From DASUXY01 sp035301985 (GTDB lineage Bacteria > Bacillota > Bacilli > Bacillales > Amphibacillaceae): a DNA stretch of 64,000 nucleotides. How positions within the stretch are numbered: the first letter of the stretch is position 1; each line of letters starts with the position of its first letter. Made by a program: the position numbers and the translations under genes. The notes beneath the pieces are model-generated. The model was not told the origin of the DNA. It searched no databases and was given only the letters and a program-made list of their open reading frames with translations. The stretch covers positions 1-64,000 of the forward strand of contig DATGTE010000040.1 of the NCBI GenBank assembly GCA_035301985.1, in the 5' to 3' direction. Positions 16,813-26,067 of this stretch are shown here, piece after piece.

Positions 16813-16848
16813 AAGATCGCCAACCGTAACAGTGTGCGATCTTTTTTT
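16813..16848 (+). terminator. Terminator after ytzI
   Basis: AAGATCGC (16813-16820) pairs with GCGATCTT (16835-16842), followed by a T run. The region 16849-17095 beyond holds only a weak GTTGACGA/TCGTCAAC hairpin near 16974-17004. Confidence 0.8.
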
Positions 16849-17108
16849 ATATGTGAAGAACCAGCAAATAAGGAACATGTATCATACGGAAATAAGAAAT
16901 TGTGAGCTAAACGATGTATAGCATTGTTTTTCAGATTAGATGGGAAATATGATATTCTGATAACACTTACCATCGTTGACGACCTACAATGGTTTGTTCG
17001 TCAACTTCTTTACGGATTGGATAAGAAGCATAGAGAGGAACTCTCATTCGGGATATAGATAACATTCTTTTCGTTCTATCGCTTAAAGTAAATTTCACGG
17101 AGGAAAAC

Positions 17109-17588
17109 ATGCTAGACTATTTGATATGGGCGTTGATCATCAGTTTATTTTTGCTAAGCTTTGTCGGTTTAATTTTCCCGGTCATTCCATCTTCATTGTT
17201 TTTATGGGGTGGCTTTTTACTCTATTTTTTCTTCGTTGACTCCAGTACATTAGGAAGTTTTTTCTGGGTGACGATGGTTGTTTTAACAGGGATCTTGTTC
17301 GTTGCAGATCTGTTTGCTAACAGTTATTTTGTTAAGCAATATGGAGGAAGTAAGTGGGGGGAGCGTGGAGCAGCAATTGCTGTCATCATCGGTTCATTTA
17401 TAGCCCCACCCTTCGGAATCATCTTCCTTCCCTTTATCGTCGTTCTTTTGGTAGAGATCATGCAGAAAAGAACCTTCGAGAAAGCGATTAAAGCAGCAAT
17501 CGGTTCCTTGCTTGGATTTTTCAGTGGGACGGTTGCAAAATGCATCATTCAGTTTGCGATGATGGTGTTATTTTTTGTAGCGATCTGA
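17109..17588 (+). CDS. DUF456 membrane protein
   Basis: A 159-residue integral membrane protein with four or five helices. It matches DUF456 (B. subtilis YqgC type): the N-terminal helix followed by FVGLIFPVIPSSLFLWGGFL, the glycine-rich GGSKWGERGAAIAVIIGSFIAPPFGIIFLPF, and a final helix. The function of the family is not established. The ATG at 17109 follows ACGGAGG. It lies 52 bp before the PdxK-type kinase gene and may be co-transcribed with it. Confidence 0.82.
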   Translation: MLDYLIWALIISLFLLSFVGLIFPVIPSSLFLWGGFLLYFFFVDSSTLGSFFWVTMVVLTGILFVADLFANSYFVKQYGGSKWGERGAAIAVIIGSFIAPPFGIIFLPFIVVLLVEIMQKRTFEKAIKAAIGSLLGFFSGTVAKCIIQFAMMVLFFVAI

Positions 17589-17640
17589 TCTTGTATCGGA
17601 ACGAATGAAGAAACTTTTTACAGAAAGGATATGGTGAACG

Positions 17641-18489
17641 ATGAATCATCCATCACGAGTCATGACAATTGCAGGCTCTGCTTCAGGTGGAAGTGCAGGT
17701 ATACAAGCAGACTTAAAAACGTTTCAAGAGCTTGATGTCTATGGGATGAGTGTCATAACGGCTATTGTTGGACGACATCCAACAACGAATAAAAATGTCC
17801 ATCCTGTTACACGCGAAGCGATTGAGGCGCAATTTACGACGGCTATGAGCCAAGGTGGAGCACGTGCGGTAAAGACAGGAATGCTTTTTTCCGAATCGGT
17901 GATTGAAAAGATTGCTGAATTACTTCAAAAGGAACAGATTGATCATGTCGTTGTTGATCCGGTTATGGTCGGTAAGCACGATTCGAAATTGTTGAAAGAT
18001 GATGCGATTCAAGCGTTACAGGAAAGAATGATTCCTCAGGCGACAATCATCACTCCGAATATTCCCGAAGCCTCACTGTTGTTAGGTGGACGAACATTAA
18101 ACAATGAAGACGATTTGAAAAAGGCTGCCATCGACATACATGAGCTTGGATGTACTTATGTATTAGTGAAGGGTGGTCGCTTAAAAGGACCTGCAACCGA
18201 TGTTTTATTTGACGGTCAAACGATCACGACGTTTACAGCGCCTCGAATCGATACCATTCATACGAGTGGTGCAGGTTGTTCATACTCTGCCGCAATTGCT
18301 GCTCATTTAGCTAAGGGAGAGACGATTACGGAGGCGGTACGTTTGGCGAAATCGTTTGTAACGACGGCTATCGAACATAGTTTTTCCTATACTGATAAGG
18401 TTGGACCAACGTACCATGCTGCACACAGACGTTTTGGTGAAGCGCATTCGGTTGTAGTTCGTCAAACCGAAGCTAAAGAAAGATTATGA
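17641..18489 (+). CDS. pdxK: PdxK/ThiD-family pyridoxal or hydroxymethylpyrimidine kinase, divergent
   Basis: A 282-residue ribokinase-fold enzyme. Alignment by eye to B. subtilis PdxK is good throughout: IAGSASGGSAGIQADLKTFQEL, VKTGMLFSESVIEKIA, HVVVDPVMVGK, ITPNIPEASLL, LVKGG, and the anion-hole SGAGCSYSAAI with the GAGC cysteine. Two positions differ: the lid VMVCKG of the dual-cysteine pyridoxal kinases reads VMVGKH here, so the first lid cysteine is missing, and the N-terminal GSDSSGG reads GSASGGS, losing the substrate-contacting aspartate. It could be a true kinase of altered mechanism or a paralogue with another substrate. The N-terminal binding site is AAAGGATATGGTG. Confidence 0.7.
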   Translation: MNHPSRVMTIAGSASGGSAGIQADLKTFQELDVYGMSVITAIVGRHPTTNKNVHPVTREAIEAQFTTAMSQGGARAVKTGMLFSESVIEKIAELLQKEQIDHVVVDPVMVGKHDSKLLKDDAIQALQERMIPQATIITPNIPEASLLLGGRTLNNEDDLKKAAIDIHELGCTYVLVKGGRLKGPATDVLFDGQTITTFTAPRIDTIHTSGAGCSYSAAIAAHLAKGETITEAVRLAKSFVTTAIEHSFSYTDKVGPTYHAAHRRFGEAHSVVVRQTEAKERL

Positions 18490-18708
18490 AGGGTACATTT
18501 GCAGTAAACATGCCCTAGATTCGGTATAATGAACCTTACAAAAGGGATTTTGAAGTTGAATTGTGAAAAGGGAACTTGTGGGGTGGTTGATCATAGAGAA
18601 GCGATGAAATGCTCTGCAATGAAGTAGAATGGATAGGTTGTTAGGTGTGATTTGACCATTGTAAATCGTTAAAACTCGAGTCAAAAATGATAAAAATGAG
18701 GGATAAAC

Positions 18709-19260
18709 ATGACCAAGCGCGCATTGCTGAATATTGATTATACGTATGATTTCGTTGCTGGAGATGGGAAGTTGACTTGTGGTGCACCTGGACAAGAATT
18801 AGAAGAGTACATTGCCACCTTGACAGAACAATTTATTACCGCGGGTGATTATGTCGCTTTTGCCATTGATGCACACGAAGAAGATGATCATCTGCATCCG
18901 GAATCAAAATTGTTTCCACCGCACAATATCATCGGCACTCCAGGGCGTGACTTGTATGGCAAATTAAAAGATGTGTATGAGGCGCATAAACATCAAAGCA
19001 ATGTCTATTACTTTGATAAAACGCGCTATAGTGCGTTTGTGGGGACTGATTTGGAAATTCGTTTACGTGAACGAGATATTCAAGAAGTCCATTTAGTTGG
19101 TGTTTGCACGGATATATGTATTTTGCATACGGCAATCGATGCATACAATAAAGGCTTTGACATTGTTGTGCACAAAAAAGGTGTTGCTAGTTTTAACGCC
19201 GTCGGTCATCAATGGTCATTAGAGCATTTTGAAAATACATTAGGAGCAAAAGTGATTTAA
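18709..19260 (+). CDS. pncA: Nicotinamidase (isochorismatase-fold cysteine hydrolase)
   Basis: A 183-residue cytoplasmic hydrolase, the same length as B. subtilis PncA (YueJ). The catalytic triad is visible as Asp10 (LLNIDYTYDF), Lys104 (YFDKTRYSAF) and Cys137 (GVCTDICILHTA); metal ligands are Asp54 and His56 in AIDAHEEDDHLHPE. It converts nicotinamide to nicotinate for NAD salvage. The ATG has a GAGGGAT binding site. Its own terminator follows. Confidence 0.87.
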   Translation: MTKRALLNIDYTYDFVAGDGKLTCGAPGQELEEYIATLTEQFITAGDYVAFAIDAHEEDDHLHPESKLFPPHNIIGTPGRDLYGKLKDVYEAHKHQSNVYYFDKTRYSAFVGTDLEIRLRERDIQEVHLVGVCTDICILHTAIDAYNKGFDIVVHKKGVASFNAVGHQWSLEHFENTLGAKVI

Positions 19261-19265
19261 AAAAG

Positions 19266-19308
19266 AAGGCTTGTGGAAATAATCGCCTCCACAAGCCTTT
19301 TTCTTTTT
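19266..19308 (+). terminator. Terminator after pncA
   Basis: AAGGCTTGTGG (19266-19276) pairs with CCACAAGCCTT (19289-19299) and is followed by a long T-rich tract. Confidence 0.85.
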
Positions 19309-19339
19309 TTTATCGCATCCGTTTTTATAAAAACTCTAA

Positions 19340-19408
19340 TTGACACAAGTGTCGGGATAAGTTACTATAGTCCTAGTTATTTTTTTAATCAAACTCGACA
19401 CTTGTGTC
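19340..19408 (+). promoter_or_regulatory. Promoter and two inverted-repeat operators of the MMPL gene
   Basis: TTGACA (19340-19345), 17-bp spacer, TACTAT (19363-19368). GACACAAGTGTC (19342-19353) overlaps the -35, and its reverse complement GACACTTGTGTC (19397-19408) lies about 30 bp after the start. Two copies of the same GACAC-NN-GTGTC site bracket the promoter, as expected for a TetR-type repressor; the TetR gene at 21777 is the obvious candidate. Confidence 0.7.
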
Positions 19409-19420
19409 GGACAGGAGTGA

Positions 19421-21625
19421 ATGATATTGAAATACATTCATAAATTAACAGCAGCTGCTAGCAGTAAAAAAGGAGCAAAATGGACGATCGTCATTTGGAT
19501 TCTCATTATGATTGTCGCAAGTGGTTTATCACCAGGAGCGAAACAATATGCTACAAGCATTGATGAGACAGGCTTACCGAGTGATGCTCGCTCCATGATT
19601 GCCAAAGAAAAAATAACGTCTTATTTTAAAGGTGATGATGGCGTTCCTGCTTTACTCGTCTTTCATCAAGAAGATGGCTTAGAAGAAGAGTTACAAGGAA
19701 TAGATCTCGTTAGTCAAGCGATTGATCAAGAAAATTTAGAAGAAATTAAGGAAGTTGTTCCCGTACATAACTTTCCTGATGAGCTGAAACGGACGTTTAT
19801 GTCGGAAAATGAAACAACATTTATTTTACCCGTAAATTTAAAAGAAGGACTTGAACGGAGTGACACGAATCGTACGATCAAAAAAATAAATCAAATCGCT
19901 ACGGATGAGATTCAAGATTATGAAAATCTTCAGTTGAAAATTACCGGTCCCGCAGGAATTGTTTCTGATATGATTTCCATTTTTGCGAGCGCAGATCTCG
20001 TTTTATTGTTGGCGACCATAGCGTTAATCTTTATTATACTGATTATTATTTACCGCTCGCCAATTATTGCATTCGTTCCATTAATCGGGGCGGGAATCAT
20101 TTATCAAATCGTCGATCGAACCATTGGCTTTTTTGGGAAACAAGGCATGGGTATCGAAAGTCAATCCGTTTCGATTATGTCAATTCTGTTATTAGCAGTG
20201 ATTACGGATTACGCTTTATTTATCGTGTCTCGTTTTCGAGAAGAATTACGTAAACACGAAGATAAATATAAAGCAATGACTATCGCGATTGAAAAAGTGA
20301 GCGAAACGATTTTCTTTAGTGGGAGTACCGTCATTGCGGCGATGCTCGTCCTATTTGCGGCACTATTTGAACCGTATCGTAACTTTGCACCTGTGTTTTC
20401 AATTGCGCTCGTCTTTATTTTGTTAGGTGGATTAACATTACTACCCGCTTTGTTTGTTCTTTTCGGTCGAAAATCATTTTGGCCCTATATTCCCAAAGTC
20501 GGATCTGCTGTAAACCGTAAACGAACATTTTGGGATAAATTCGCTCAAGCAATTACGAAGCGACCTGTTATGAGTGGTTCAATAATTGCGATGATGTTGT
20601 TGATTGCTTCGTTCAATGTGACGACAATCGAGTATTCATTTAACTTAATTAAATCATTTCCAGAAGATATGGAATCAAGAGTCGGTTTCGAACTGTTGGA
20701 GGAGAACTTTTCACCGGGTGAACTGGCGATGACAACGATGCTCGTTGAAAGCGAAGATCCATTGACTGTAGATGATCTAGAAAAACTGCGCCAAGATGTC
20801 TTGTCACAAGACGGCGTAGAAAATGTAATTCCAGATCTTTCGAATCAAGATATAGATATGCTTAAAGAAGGTTCTACAGTAACAGATGATGAAAAAGTAG
20901 CGAAAATGAGTATCGTATTTTCCGGTAATCCGTATGACTTGGAAACGATGGATGACTTGAATCGTTTACGTGACAATGATGAGGAATTATTAGCTGAAGC
21001 GGGTTTCGAAAATATGAACGTTTATTTTGCCGGCGAAACAGCCGAGCAAGCGGATACACGTGCAGTGAATGATCGTGACACACTCGTCGTCGGGATTGCG
21101 ATTACGATTCTCATTACAGTGTTACTCGCTTTCCAATCGCAGTCATTGATTGCACCGTTATATATGATGGCGACGATTATCTTATCGTATTTCTCTGCTT
21201 TAGGAATCAGTGCGTTTATTTTTGAGCATCTATTGAATTATGATGCGATAAGCTATCGCATTCCGCTTTACACATTTATTTTCTTAGTTGCATTAGGCGT
21301 GGATTATAACATTATGCTCGTTTCTCGAGTTAAAGAAGAAGCGAAAAAACAGCCGATGAAACAAGCTGTTGCAACCGCTCTAGCTCGAACTGGTGGTGTC
21401 ATCTCATCAGCAGGGGTTATTTTAGCAGCTACATTTGCTGTATTGATGACTCAACCTATTATGGAATTATTTATGTTCGGATTCACCGTTGCTGTCGGTG
21501 TACTAATCGATACGTTCCTTGTACGAACAATCATCGTTCCATCGATTATGGTAAAACTTGATCGGTGGGCATTGTGGCCACAAAAAATAACATCTTCTAA
21601 AGAGTATAAAAATATAAATTCGTAA
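19421..21625 (+). CDS. MMPL-family RND transporter
   Basis: A 734-residue membrane protein with the two-fold MMPL architecture: one N-terminal helix, an extracellular domain (about residues 45-180), five helices with ITDYALFIVSRFREEL in the fourth (the proton-relay Asp-Tyr motif), a second extracellular domain (about 410-560), and the second helix bundle with VALGVDYNIMLVSRVKEE as the matching relay motif. Family members export lipids, surfactants or drugs, driven by protons. The first ATG at 19421 has an AGGAG only four bases upstream, so the TTG at 19427 is also possible. Monocistronic, under a TetR-type operator pair. Confidence 0.88.
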   Translation: MILKYIHKLTAAASSKKGAKWTIVIWILIMIVASGLSPGAKQYATSIDETGLPSDARSMIAKEKITSYFKGDDGVPALLVFHQEDGLEEELQGIDLVSQAIDQENLEEIKEVVPVHNFPDELKRTFMSENETTFILPVNLKEGLERSDTNRTIKKINQIATDEIQDYENLQLKITGPAGIVSDMISIFASADLVLLLATIALIFIILIIIYRSPIIAFVPLIGAGIIYQIVDRTIGFFGKQGMGIESQSVSIMSILLLAVITDYALFIVSRFREELRKHEDKYKAMTIAIEKVSETIFFSGSTVIAAMLVLFAALFEPYRNFAPVFSIALVFILLGGLTLLPALFVLFGRKSFWPYIPKVGSAVNRKRTFWDKFAQAITKRPVMSGSIIAMMLLIASFNVTTIEYSFNLIKSFPEDMESRVGFELLEENFSPGELAMTTMLVESEDPLTVDDLEKLRQDVLSQDGVENVIPDLSNQDIDMLKEGSTVTDDEKVAKMSIVFSGNPYDLETMDDLNRLRDNDEELLAEAGFENMNVYFAGETAEQADTRAVNDRDTLVVGIAITILITVLLAFQSQSLIAPLYMMATIILSYFSALGISAFIFEHLLNYDAISYRIPLYTFIFLVALGVDYNIMLVSRVKEEAKKQPMKQAVATALARTGGVISSAGVILAATFAVLMTQPIMELFMFGFTVAVGVLIDTFLVRTIIVPSIMVKLDRWALWPQKITSSKEYKNINS

Positions 21626-21631
21626 AGATTT

Positions 21632-21666
21632 ACGAAGACTGATTCATAGTCAGTCTTCGTTTTTTA
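21632..21666 (+). terminator. Terminator after the MMPL gene
   Basis: ACGAAGACTGA pairs perfectly with TCAGTCTTCGT, followed by six T residues. Confidence 0.85.
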
Positions 21667-21776
21667 TATGTATTCACTTCACATGAAGTTCGGGCGAAAA
21701 AATAATAGCGAGGTGATTCACATTTGAATAGAGTATGTTATATTGGGGGTATGATTACGTATTTAGGTGATGATGA

Positions 21777-22346
21777 ATGACACGGAGAAAATTAGAACAT
21801 AGAGAGCTGATGCAAGCGACAGAGGAGTTACTGTTAGAGCAAGGTTACGGGGGATTTAATTTTTCGGCTTTATCTACATTGTTAAAAATTGGTAGAAGTA
21901 CATTGTACGAGTACTATGCGTCAAAAGATGAATTGATTGCTACTTATATGGACGATTTAATGGATCATTATATGGATGATTTAGCGAAGATTGTCGCTCG
22001 TAATCATGCCAAAGAAAAATTAGTGCTCCTCATCGAGCTCATGATTACGTATGCACATATCCATGGCATTATTAAAATGATTCCACTTCTGCAAAACGAC
22101 TCTAAAAAAGTCCAACACTTAAAAGAAAAATTCGTTCAAGACCACCTAGTCATTCTTGAACAAATTAGAGAGATTATTGAACACGGCAAACGAGCAAATG
22201 TGATTCGTAAAGAAATACCGACCGACATTTTAGTAAATATGCTGTTTCAAACAATCAATAAACCACAATCGTTATCGATGGATAACGAAGCATGGGCACA
22301 ATGGATATGGGAGATTATTTACGTTGGCATTGGACCGAAAGACTAG
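21777..22346 (+). CDS. TetR/AcrR-family regulator
   Basis: A 189-residue regulator. The N-terminal helix-turn-helix (residues about 25-50) reads GGFNFSALSTLLKIGRSTLYEYYASKDELIATYM, the classic TetR recognition segment; the rest is the helical ligand domain. It probably represses the MMPL exporter just upstream through the paired GACAC-NN-GTGTC sites. No copy of that site was found before its own start, so autoregulation is not indicated. The start has AGGTGAT at 5-nt spacing. Confidence 0.85.
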   Translation: MTRRKLEHRELMQATEELLLEQGYGGFNFSALSTLLKIGRSTLYEYYASKDELIATYMDDLMDHYMDDLAKIVARNHAKEKLVLLIELMITYAHIHGIIKMIPLLQNDSKKVQHLKEKFVQDHLVILEQIREIIEHGKRANVIRKEIPTDILVNMLFQTINKPQSLSMDNEAWAQWIWEIIYVGIGPKD

Positions 22347-22387
22347 TGCCCGTTTCGTGTACGTATTGTATTTTCATCTGATAAAAA

Positions 22388-22430
22388 CAGAGTCACAGCT
22401 TTTATGAGACAAGGCTGTGACTCTGCTTTT
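22388..22430. terminator. Bidirectional terminator between TetR gene and permease gene
   Basis: CAGAGTCACAGC (22388-22399) pairs perfectly with GCTGTGACTCTG (22414-22425), with T-rich tracts in both orientations, between convergent genes. Confidence 0.85.
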
Positions 22431-22459
22431 ATAGGTGGTTTCTTTTTTCTCTTGAAAGT

Positions 22460-23869
22460 TTATAATAAAACGCTTCCTTGGACATAAATTTGTCCAACAA
22501 TATACAATATGAGGGCATATTTCCAGTTGAATCGGATCCCATTTTTAAACCCGCTTAAGCCATTGACCCCACTTAAAGCAATGATCGGCATAATGAGTGG
22601 GGATAATAAGATTGAAATCGCACTTCCAAGTGTAATCGCCACAACAATCAATTCGGGAGGATAAGGGAGTTGAATCGATTCCAATATTCCGCCGAGTAAC
22701 ACCATAACAGTCAAAGGTCCTAATCCAAAAAAACCTAAAATGATGACCATAAATGGAAGGAAGTATAAGATGTTGATAAAAGGTAAACTTGCTTGTAATG
22801 AATATATACCGTTGACGACGAAATTGGCAAAGCCCGTCTGATTTAAAGCGTAGATTAACATACCTGCTCCAAGCATCATACTCAGTTGATAGGACTGTTT
22901 ATCCATGTCTTCAAGTACGTATGTTTTCGCTTCTTTCATCAGCTTTTTTAATCGGTTATTGAGTACATAGTAAACCATGATCCAAATGCCAACGACTAAA
23001 GGGATGAGGACGAGCAGTTCGACTGATTGGGTAGCATGTAAGAAAAAGATCGAACCGAATAATGTAATAAACAAAATAGCAAATTCAATGATATATCGAT
23101 TACGTTGTTCATTATCGGGTGTATCGCGAACAATCAGTTTAATTTCTTCTTGTAAGCCGGCCGTTAAATCAATTCCATATTTCTTCTCTTCAAAGTGTGA
23201 AAAAATAACAGCAATGATCACCCCGCAAATCGCCAATCCCATTCCTTGGATAATTGAAATCGATAACGATGCATCCATCGTTTCGACAACAAAGGCAAAG
23301 CTAGGAATGCTCACGACCCATAACGTCGAAAGCGCAAAACCTCTAAGTAGAGCTGTTCCTTTAAAGTTTTCCCACGCTTCACTTTGTCTATCTTTTAATA
23401 CCATATTCACAACTTGATACATCATCGGAATCGAGCCAAAGAGTAAAAAATACGCAATGATTTGTGTAAAGGAAATCATCCCTAGATAAAATTTACGGCT
23501 CGTATTCAAAACATTTTGTCCGAAGCTCATGATCGCTTCCATGTAAGGTTTTTCCCGAAGCACCCAGCCAATCATTGGAACGACGACGAGTAAGCCAACC
23601 ATATTTCGCATTTGGAGAAACCCGTTGAACAATCCTTTTATCGTAAATTCACCAGAGGCGATTAAAATGATGATGCCGATCAAGACTAAAGCAAATGGTA
23701 ATTTGAATTGCTGGAGTGTTAATGTCACACAGGCAAATACAACGAGTAAGAGCCCACTGACCGATAGAAATAATAGTAATGTTTTATTTTCATAAAAATA
23801 AGTAATGAAATGTAAAAGGACATAGACGACAATCGAAAAACGTAATCCCCACGCTGTATATGACCTCAT
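22460..23869 (-). CDS. Polytopic membrane protein, permease-like
   Basis: A 469-residue protein with about twelve membrane helices and a short charged loop in the middle (about residues 235-260 and 300-325, containing EEKKYGIDLTAGLQEEIK). Two segments, GFFGLGPLTVMVLLGGIL and ITLGSAISILLSPLIMPIIALSGVNG, look like the paired re-entrant or gating segments of ion-transporter-superfamily carriers. I do not recognise a named family, and no substrate can be inferred from the neighbours. It is a monocistronic unit, convergent with the TetR gene. Its 5' side faces the T-box of proS. Confidence 0.6.
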   Translation of the reverse strand: MRSYTAWGLRFSIVVYVLLHFITYFYENKTLLLFLSVSGLLLVVFACVTLTLQQFKLPFALVLIGIIILIASGEFTIKGLFNGFLQMRNMVGLLVVVPMIGWVLREKPYMEAIMSFGQNVLNTSRKFYLGMISFTQIIAYFLLFGSIPMMYQVVNMVLKDRQSEAWENFKGTALLRGFALSTLWVVSIPSFAFVVETMDASLSISIIQGMGLAICGVIIAVIFSHFEEKKYGIDLTAGLQEEIKLIVRDTPDNEQRNRYIIEFAILFITLFGSIFFLHATQSVELLVLIPLVVGIWIMVYYVLNNRLKKLMKEAKTYVLEDMDKQSYQLSMMLGAGMLIYALNQTGFANFVVNGIYSLQASLPFINILYFLPFMVIILGFFGLGPLTVMVLLGGILESIQLPYPPELIVVAITLGSAISILLSPLIMPIIALSGVNGLSGFKNGIRFNWKYALILYIVGQIYVQGSVLL

Positions 23870-24004
23870 CTGAATACTCCTTACTTTTTTAAGTGCTCCT
23901 CATCTCTAGCTTATATGTTACATGATTCGCTCGCTGATTTGTCGTAAGACGATTTTAAGTCTTTCTGCAATGTAGAGTTTGCTTTCAAAGAGGGGGTATA
24001 ACGA

Positions 24005-24033
24005 TTGACTTTGCCTTTACATCCATATAATAT
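24005..24033 (+). promoter_or_regulatory. Promoter of the proS T-box transcript
   Basis: TTGACT (24005-24010), 17-bp spacer, TAATAT (24028-24033). The overlapping TATAAT at 24026-24031 (15-bp spacer) is an alternative -10. Confidence 0.45.
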
Positions 24034-24060
24034 ATATTTAGAATTACATAGGAAAACGTT

Positions 24061-24302
24061 GACAAGGATCAGTACGTGTTAAGCTGTCTTTAACAGAGAG
24101 GAAATGGTGCTGAAAGTTTCTAAAGACACACACTGGAACCTGCCTTGGAGTTCGTGATCTAACAGCGATAAAGCTAGAAGATTTGCGCGGTACATGACCG
24201 TTATCATGCTAAGTGGGCACTCTTTAACATACAGACGTTAAACAGTGCAAACAAGGGTGGTACCACCAGAGCCTCGGTCCCTTTGCGGATGGGGGATTTT
24301 TT
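24061..24302 (+). promoter_or_regulatory. Proline T-box leader
   Basis: The T-box core AGGGTGGTACCAC is at 24254-24266, which pairs with the uncharged tRNA acceptor end. Upstream, the stem I specifier region reads GGAACCTGCC, with the specifier codon CCT (24139-24141) for proline after the usual GAA. The element ends in a GC-rich hairpin (about 24272-24294) followed by seven T. In the presence of uncharged tRNA-Pro the antiterminator would form and proS would be expressed; when tRNA is charged the terminator wins. Confidence 0.9.
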
Positions 24303-24360
24303 TATCTCGATGAACATAAAATAACTTATTTATATGATAAAGGAAAAGTAGGTGTTTGAT

Positions 24361-25797
24361 GTGAGTAAAAATAAACAATACGTTGAAAAAGTGACAGCGA
24401 TGGAAGAAGATTTTGGACAATGGTATACGGATGTTGTAAAGCAAGCTGAACTTGTCGATTATGGGGTCGTTCGGGGAACGATGATCATTAAACCATACGG
24501 ATATGCCTTATGGGAAAATATTCGCGACGAACTCGATCGCCAAATAAAGGAAACAGGACATACGAACGTATATTTTCCTTTATTTATCCCGGAAAGTTTG
24601 CTCCAAAAAGAGAAAGATCATATCGAAGGTTTTGCTCCGGAAGTTGCTTGGGTCACTCACGGTGGTGAAGAGGAGTTGAGTGAGCGTATTTGTGTGCGTC
24701 CGACATCAGAAGTGTTATTCTGTGAATATTATTCAAAAAATATTCATTCCTATCGTGATTTACCTATGCTTTATAACCAGTGGAGCAACGTCGTTCGTTG
24801 GGAGAAAACGACTCGTCCTTTCTTACGATCATTAGAATTTCTCTGGCAAGAAGGTCATACCGCACATGCAACGGATGAAGATGCTGCTCGAGAAACAGCG
24901 AAAATGCTTGAAGTGTATGCCGATGTATTAGAAAACTACATGGCGATACCTGTGTTACGCGGTCGGAAAACAGAAATGGAAAAGTTCGCTGGTGCAAATT
25001 ACACATTGACAGTGGAAACTTTAATGCATGATGGGAAGGCTTTGCAAGCAGGCACATCACATCATTTCGGTGACGGCTTTGCGAAAGCTTTTGACATTAC
25101 GTATTTGGATGAAAATGGTGACCGCCAATATGTGCATCAAACATCATGGGGGATGACGACTCGATTGATCGGAGCGCTGATCATGGTTCATGGAGATAAT
25201 CGCGGACTCGTTATTCCACCGCGTATGGCACCGACGCAGGCGATGATCGTTCCGATTGCCCAGCATAAAGAAGGTGTTCTCGATAAGGCGTATGACCTAC
25301 GCGATAAATTGCAAGCTATCGTCCGTGTTGACATTGATGCAAGCGATAAAATGCCAGGTTGGAAATTCAATGAGTACGAAATGAAAGGAATTCCAGTGCG
25401 CATTGAAATGGGACCAAGAGACATTGCGAAAGAACAAGTTGTTCTCGTTCGCCGTGATACGGGTGAAAAAGAGTTTGTAGCGTTAGATGATTTACAGAAA
25501 CGTTTACCCGCATTATTGGAAGAGATACAACAAAATCTCTTTGACCGAGCATTGGCCCACCGAAATGAGAAAACATCAGTGGCAACAACGATGGATGAGT
25601 TTGCGAATATACTAGATGAAAAATCAGGATTTATTAAAGCGATGTGGTGTGGTGACAGTGCCTGTGAAGAAAAAATTAAAGAAGAAACATCGGCAACTTC
25701 CCGATGTATTCCGTTTGAACAGGAAACGGTAGCGGATACATGTGTATGCTGTGGAAAAGAAGCGAAAGAATTAGTATATTGGGGACGAGCATATTAA
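24361..25797 (+). CDS. proS: Prolyl-tRNA synthetase, archaeal/eukaryotic type
   Basis: An enzyme of about 478 residues charging tRNA-Pro, of the compact type without the bacterial editing insertion. Class II motifs: VRPTSEVLFCEYYS (motif 2 region), RWEKTTRPFLRSLEFLWQEGHTAH, and the late HGDNRGLVIPPRMAP. The C-terminal zinc-ribbon-like segment has a pair of cysteines in CVCCGKEAKELVYWGRAY with one earlier pair. Start choice: GTG 24361 gives MSKNKQYVEKVTAMEEDF, which aligns with B. cereus ProS; GTG at 24352 would add three residues. Regulated by the T-box. Terminator follows. Confidence 0.92.
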   Translation: MSKNKQYVEKVTAMEEDFGQWYTDVVKQAELVDYGVVRGTMIIKPYGYALWENIRDELDRQIKETGHTNVYFPLFIPESLLQKEKDHIEGFAPEVAWVTHGGEEELSERICVRPTSEVLFCEYYSKNIHSYRDLPMLYNQWSNVVRWEKTTRPFLRSLEFLWQEGHTAHATDEDAARETAKMLEVYADVLENYMAIPVLRGRKTEMEKFAGANYTLTVETLMHDGKALQAGTSHHFGDGFAKAFDITYLDENGDRQYVHQTSWGMTTRLIGALIMVHGDNRGLVIPPRMAPTQAMIVPIAQHKEGVLDKAYDLRDKLQAIVRVDIDASDKMPGWKFNEYEMKGIPVRIEMGPRDIAKEQVVLVRRDTGEKEFVALDDLQKRLPALLEEIQQNLFDRALAHRNEKTSVATTMDEFANILDEKSGFIKAMWCGDSACEEKIKEETSATSRCIPFEQETVADTCVCCGKEAKELVYWGRAY

Positions 25798-25815
25798 ATA
25801 AATCAAGTAAACATA

Positions 25816-25857
25816 ACCAGCAAGTAACGATTTATTCATCGTTGCTTGCTGGTTTTT
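25816..25857 (+). terminator. Terminator after proS
   Basis: ACCAGCAAGTAACGA pairs with TCGTTGCTTGCTGGT (one mismatch) and is followed by a T-rich tract. The remaining gap to 26050 shows no gene. Confidence 0.8.
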
Positions 25858-26067
25858 ATGTTTTTATGGAGCATGTATTTGTTGATCGGCTCAATCTATA
25901 CGTAGCTGCGACATTTTTTATTGATCTCTCCTTTATCAAAAAAGAAGAACGATTGATGATAAAAGTAACAATTACTGTCATTTAATAAAAATAATTGGCT
26001 TTTCTAGACACGTTATGTTATAAATATACATATGAATTAATAATTATTCACTCAAGGGGAAATCGTC

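Noticed and set aside
22977..23417. 146-residue plus-strand open frame
   Set aside because: Antisense shadow of the large permease gene.
25740..25985. 81-residue open frame overlapping the end of proS
   Set aside because: Different frame from proS, runs across its terminator, no ribosome site.
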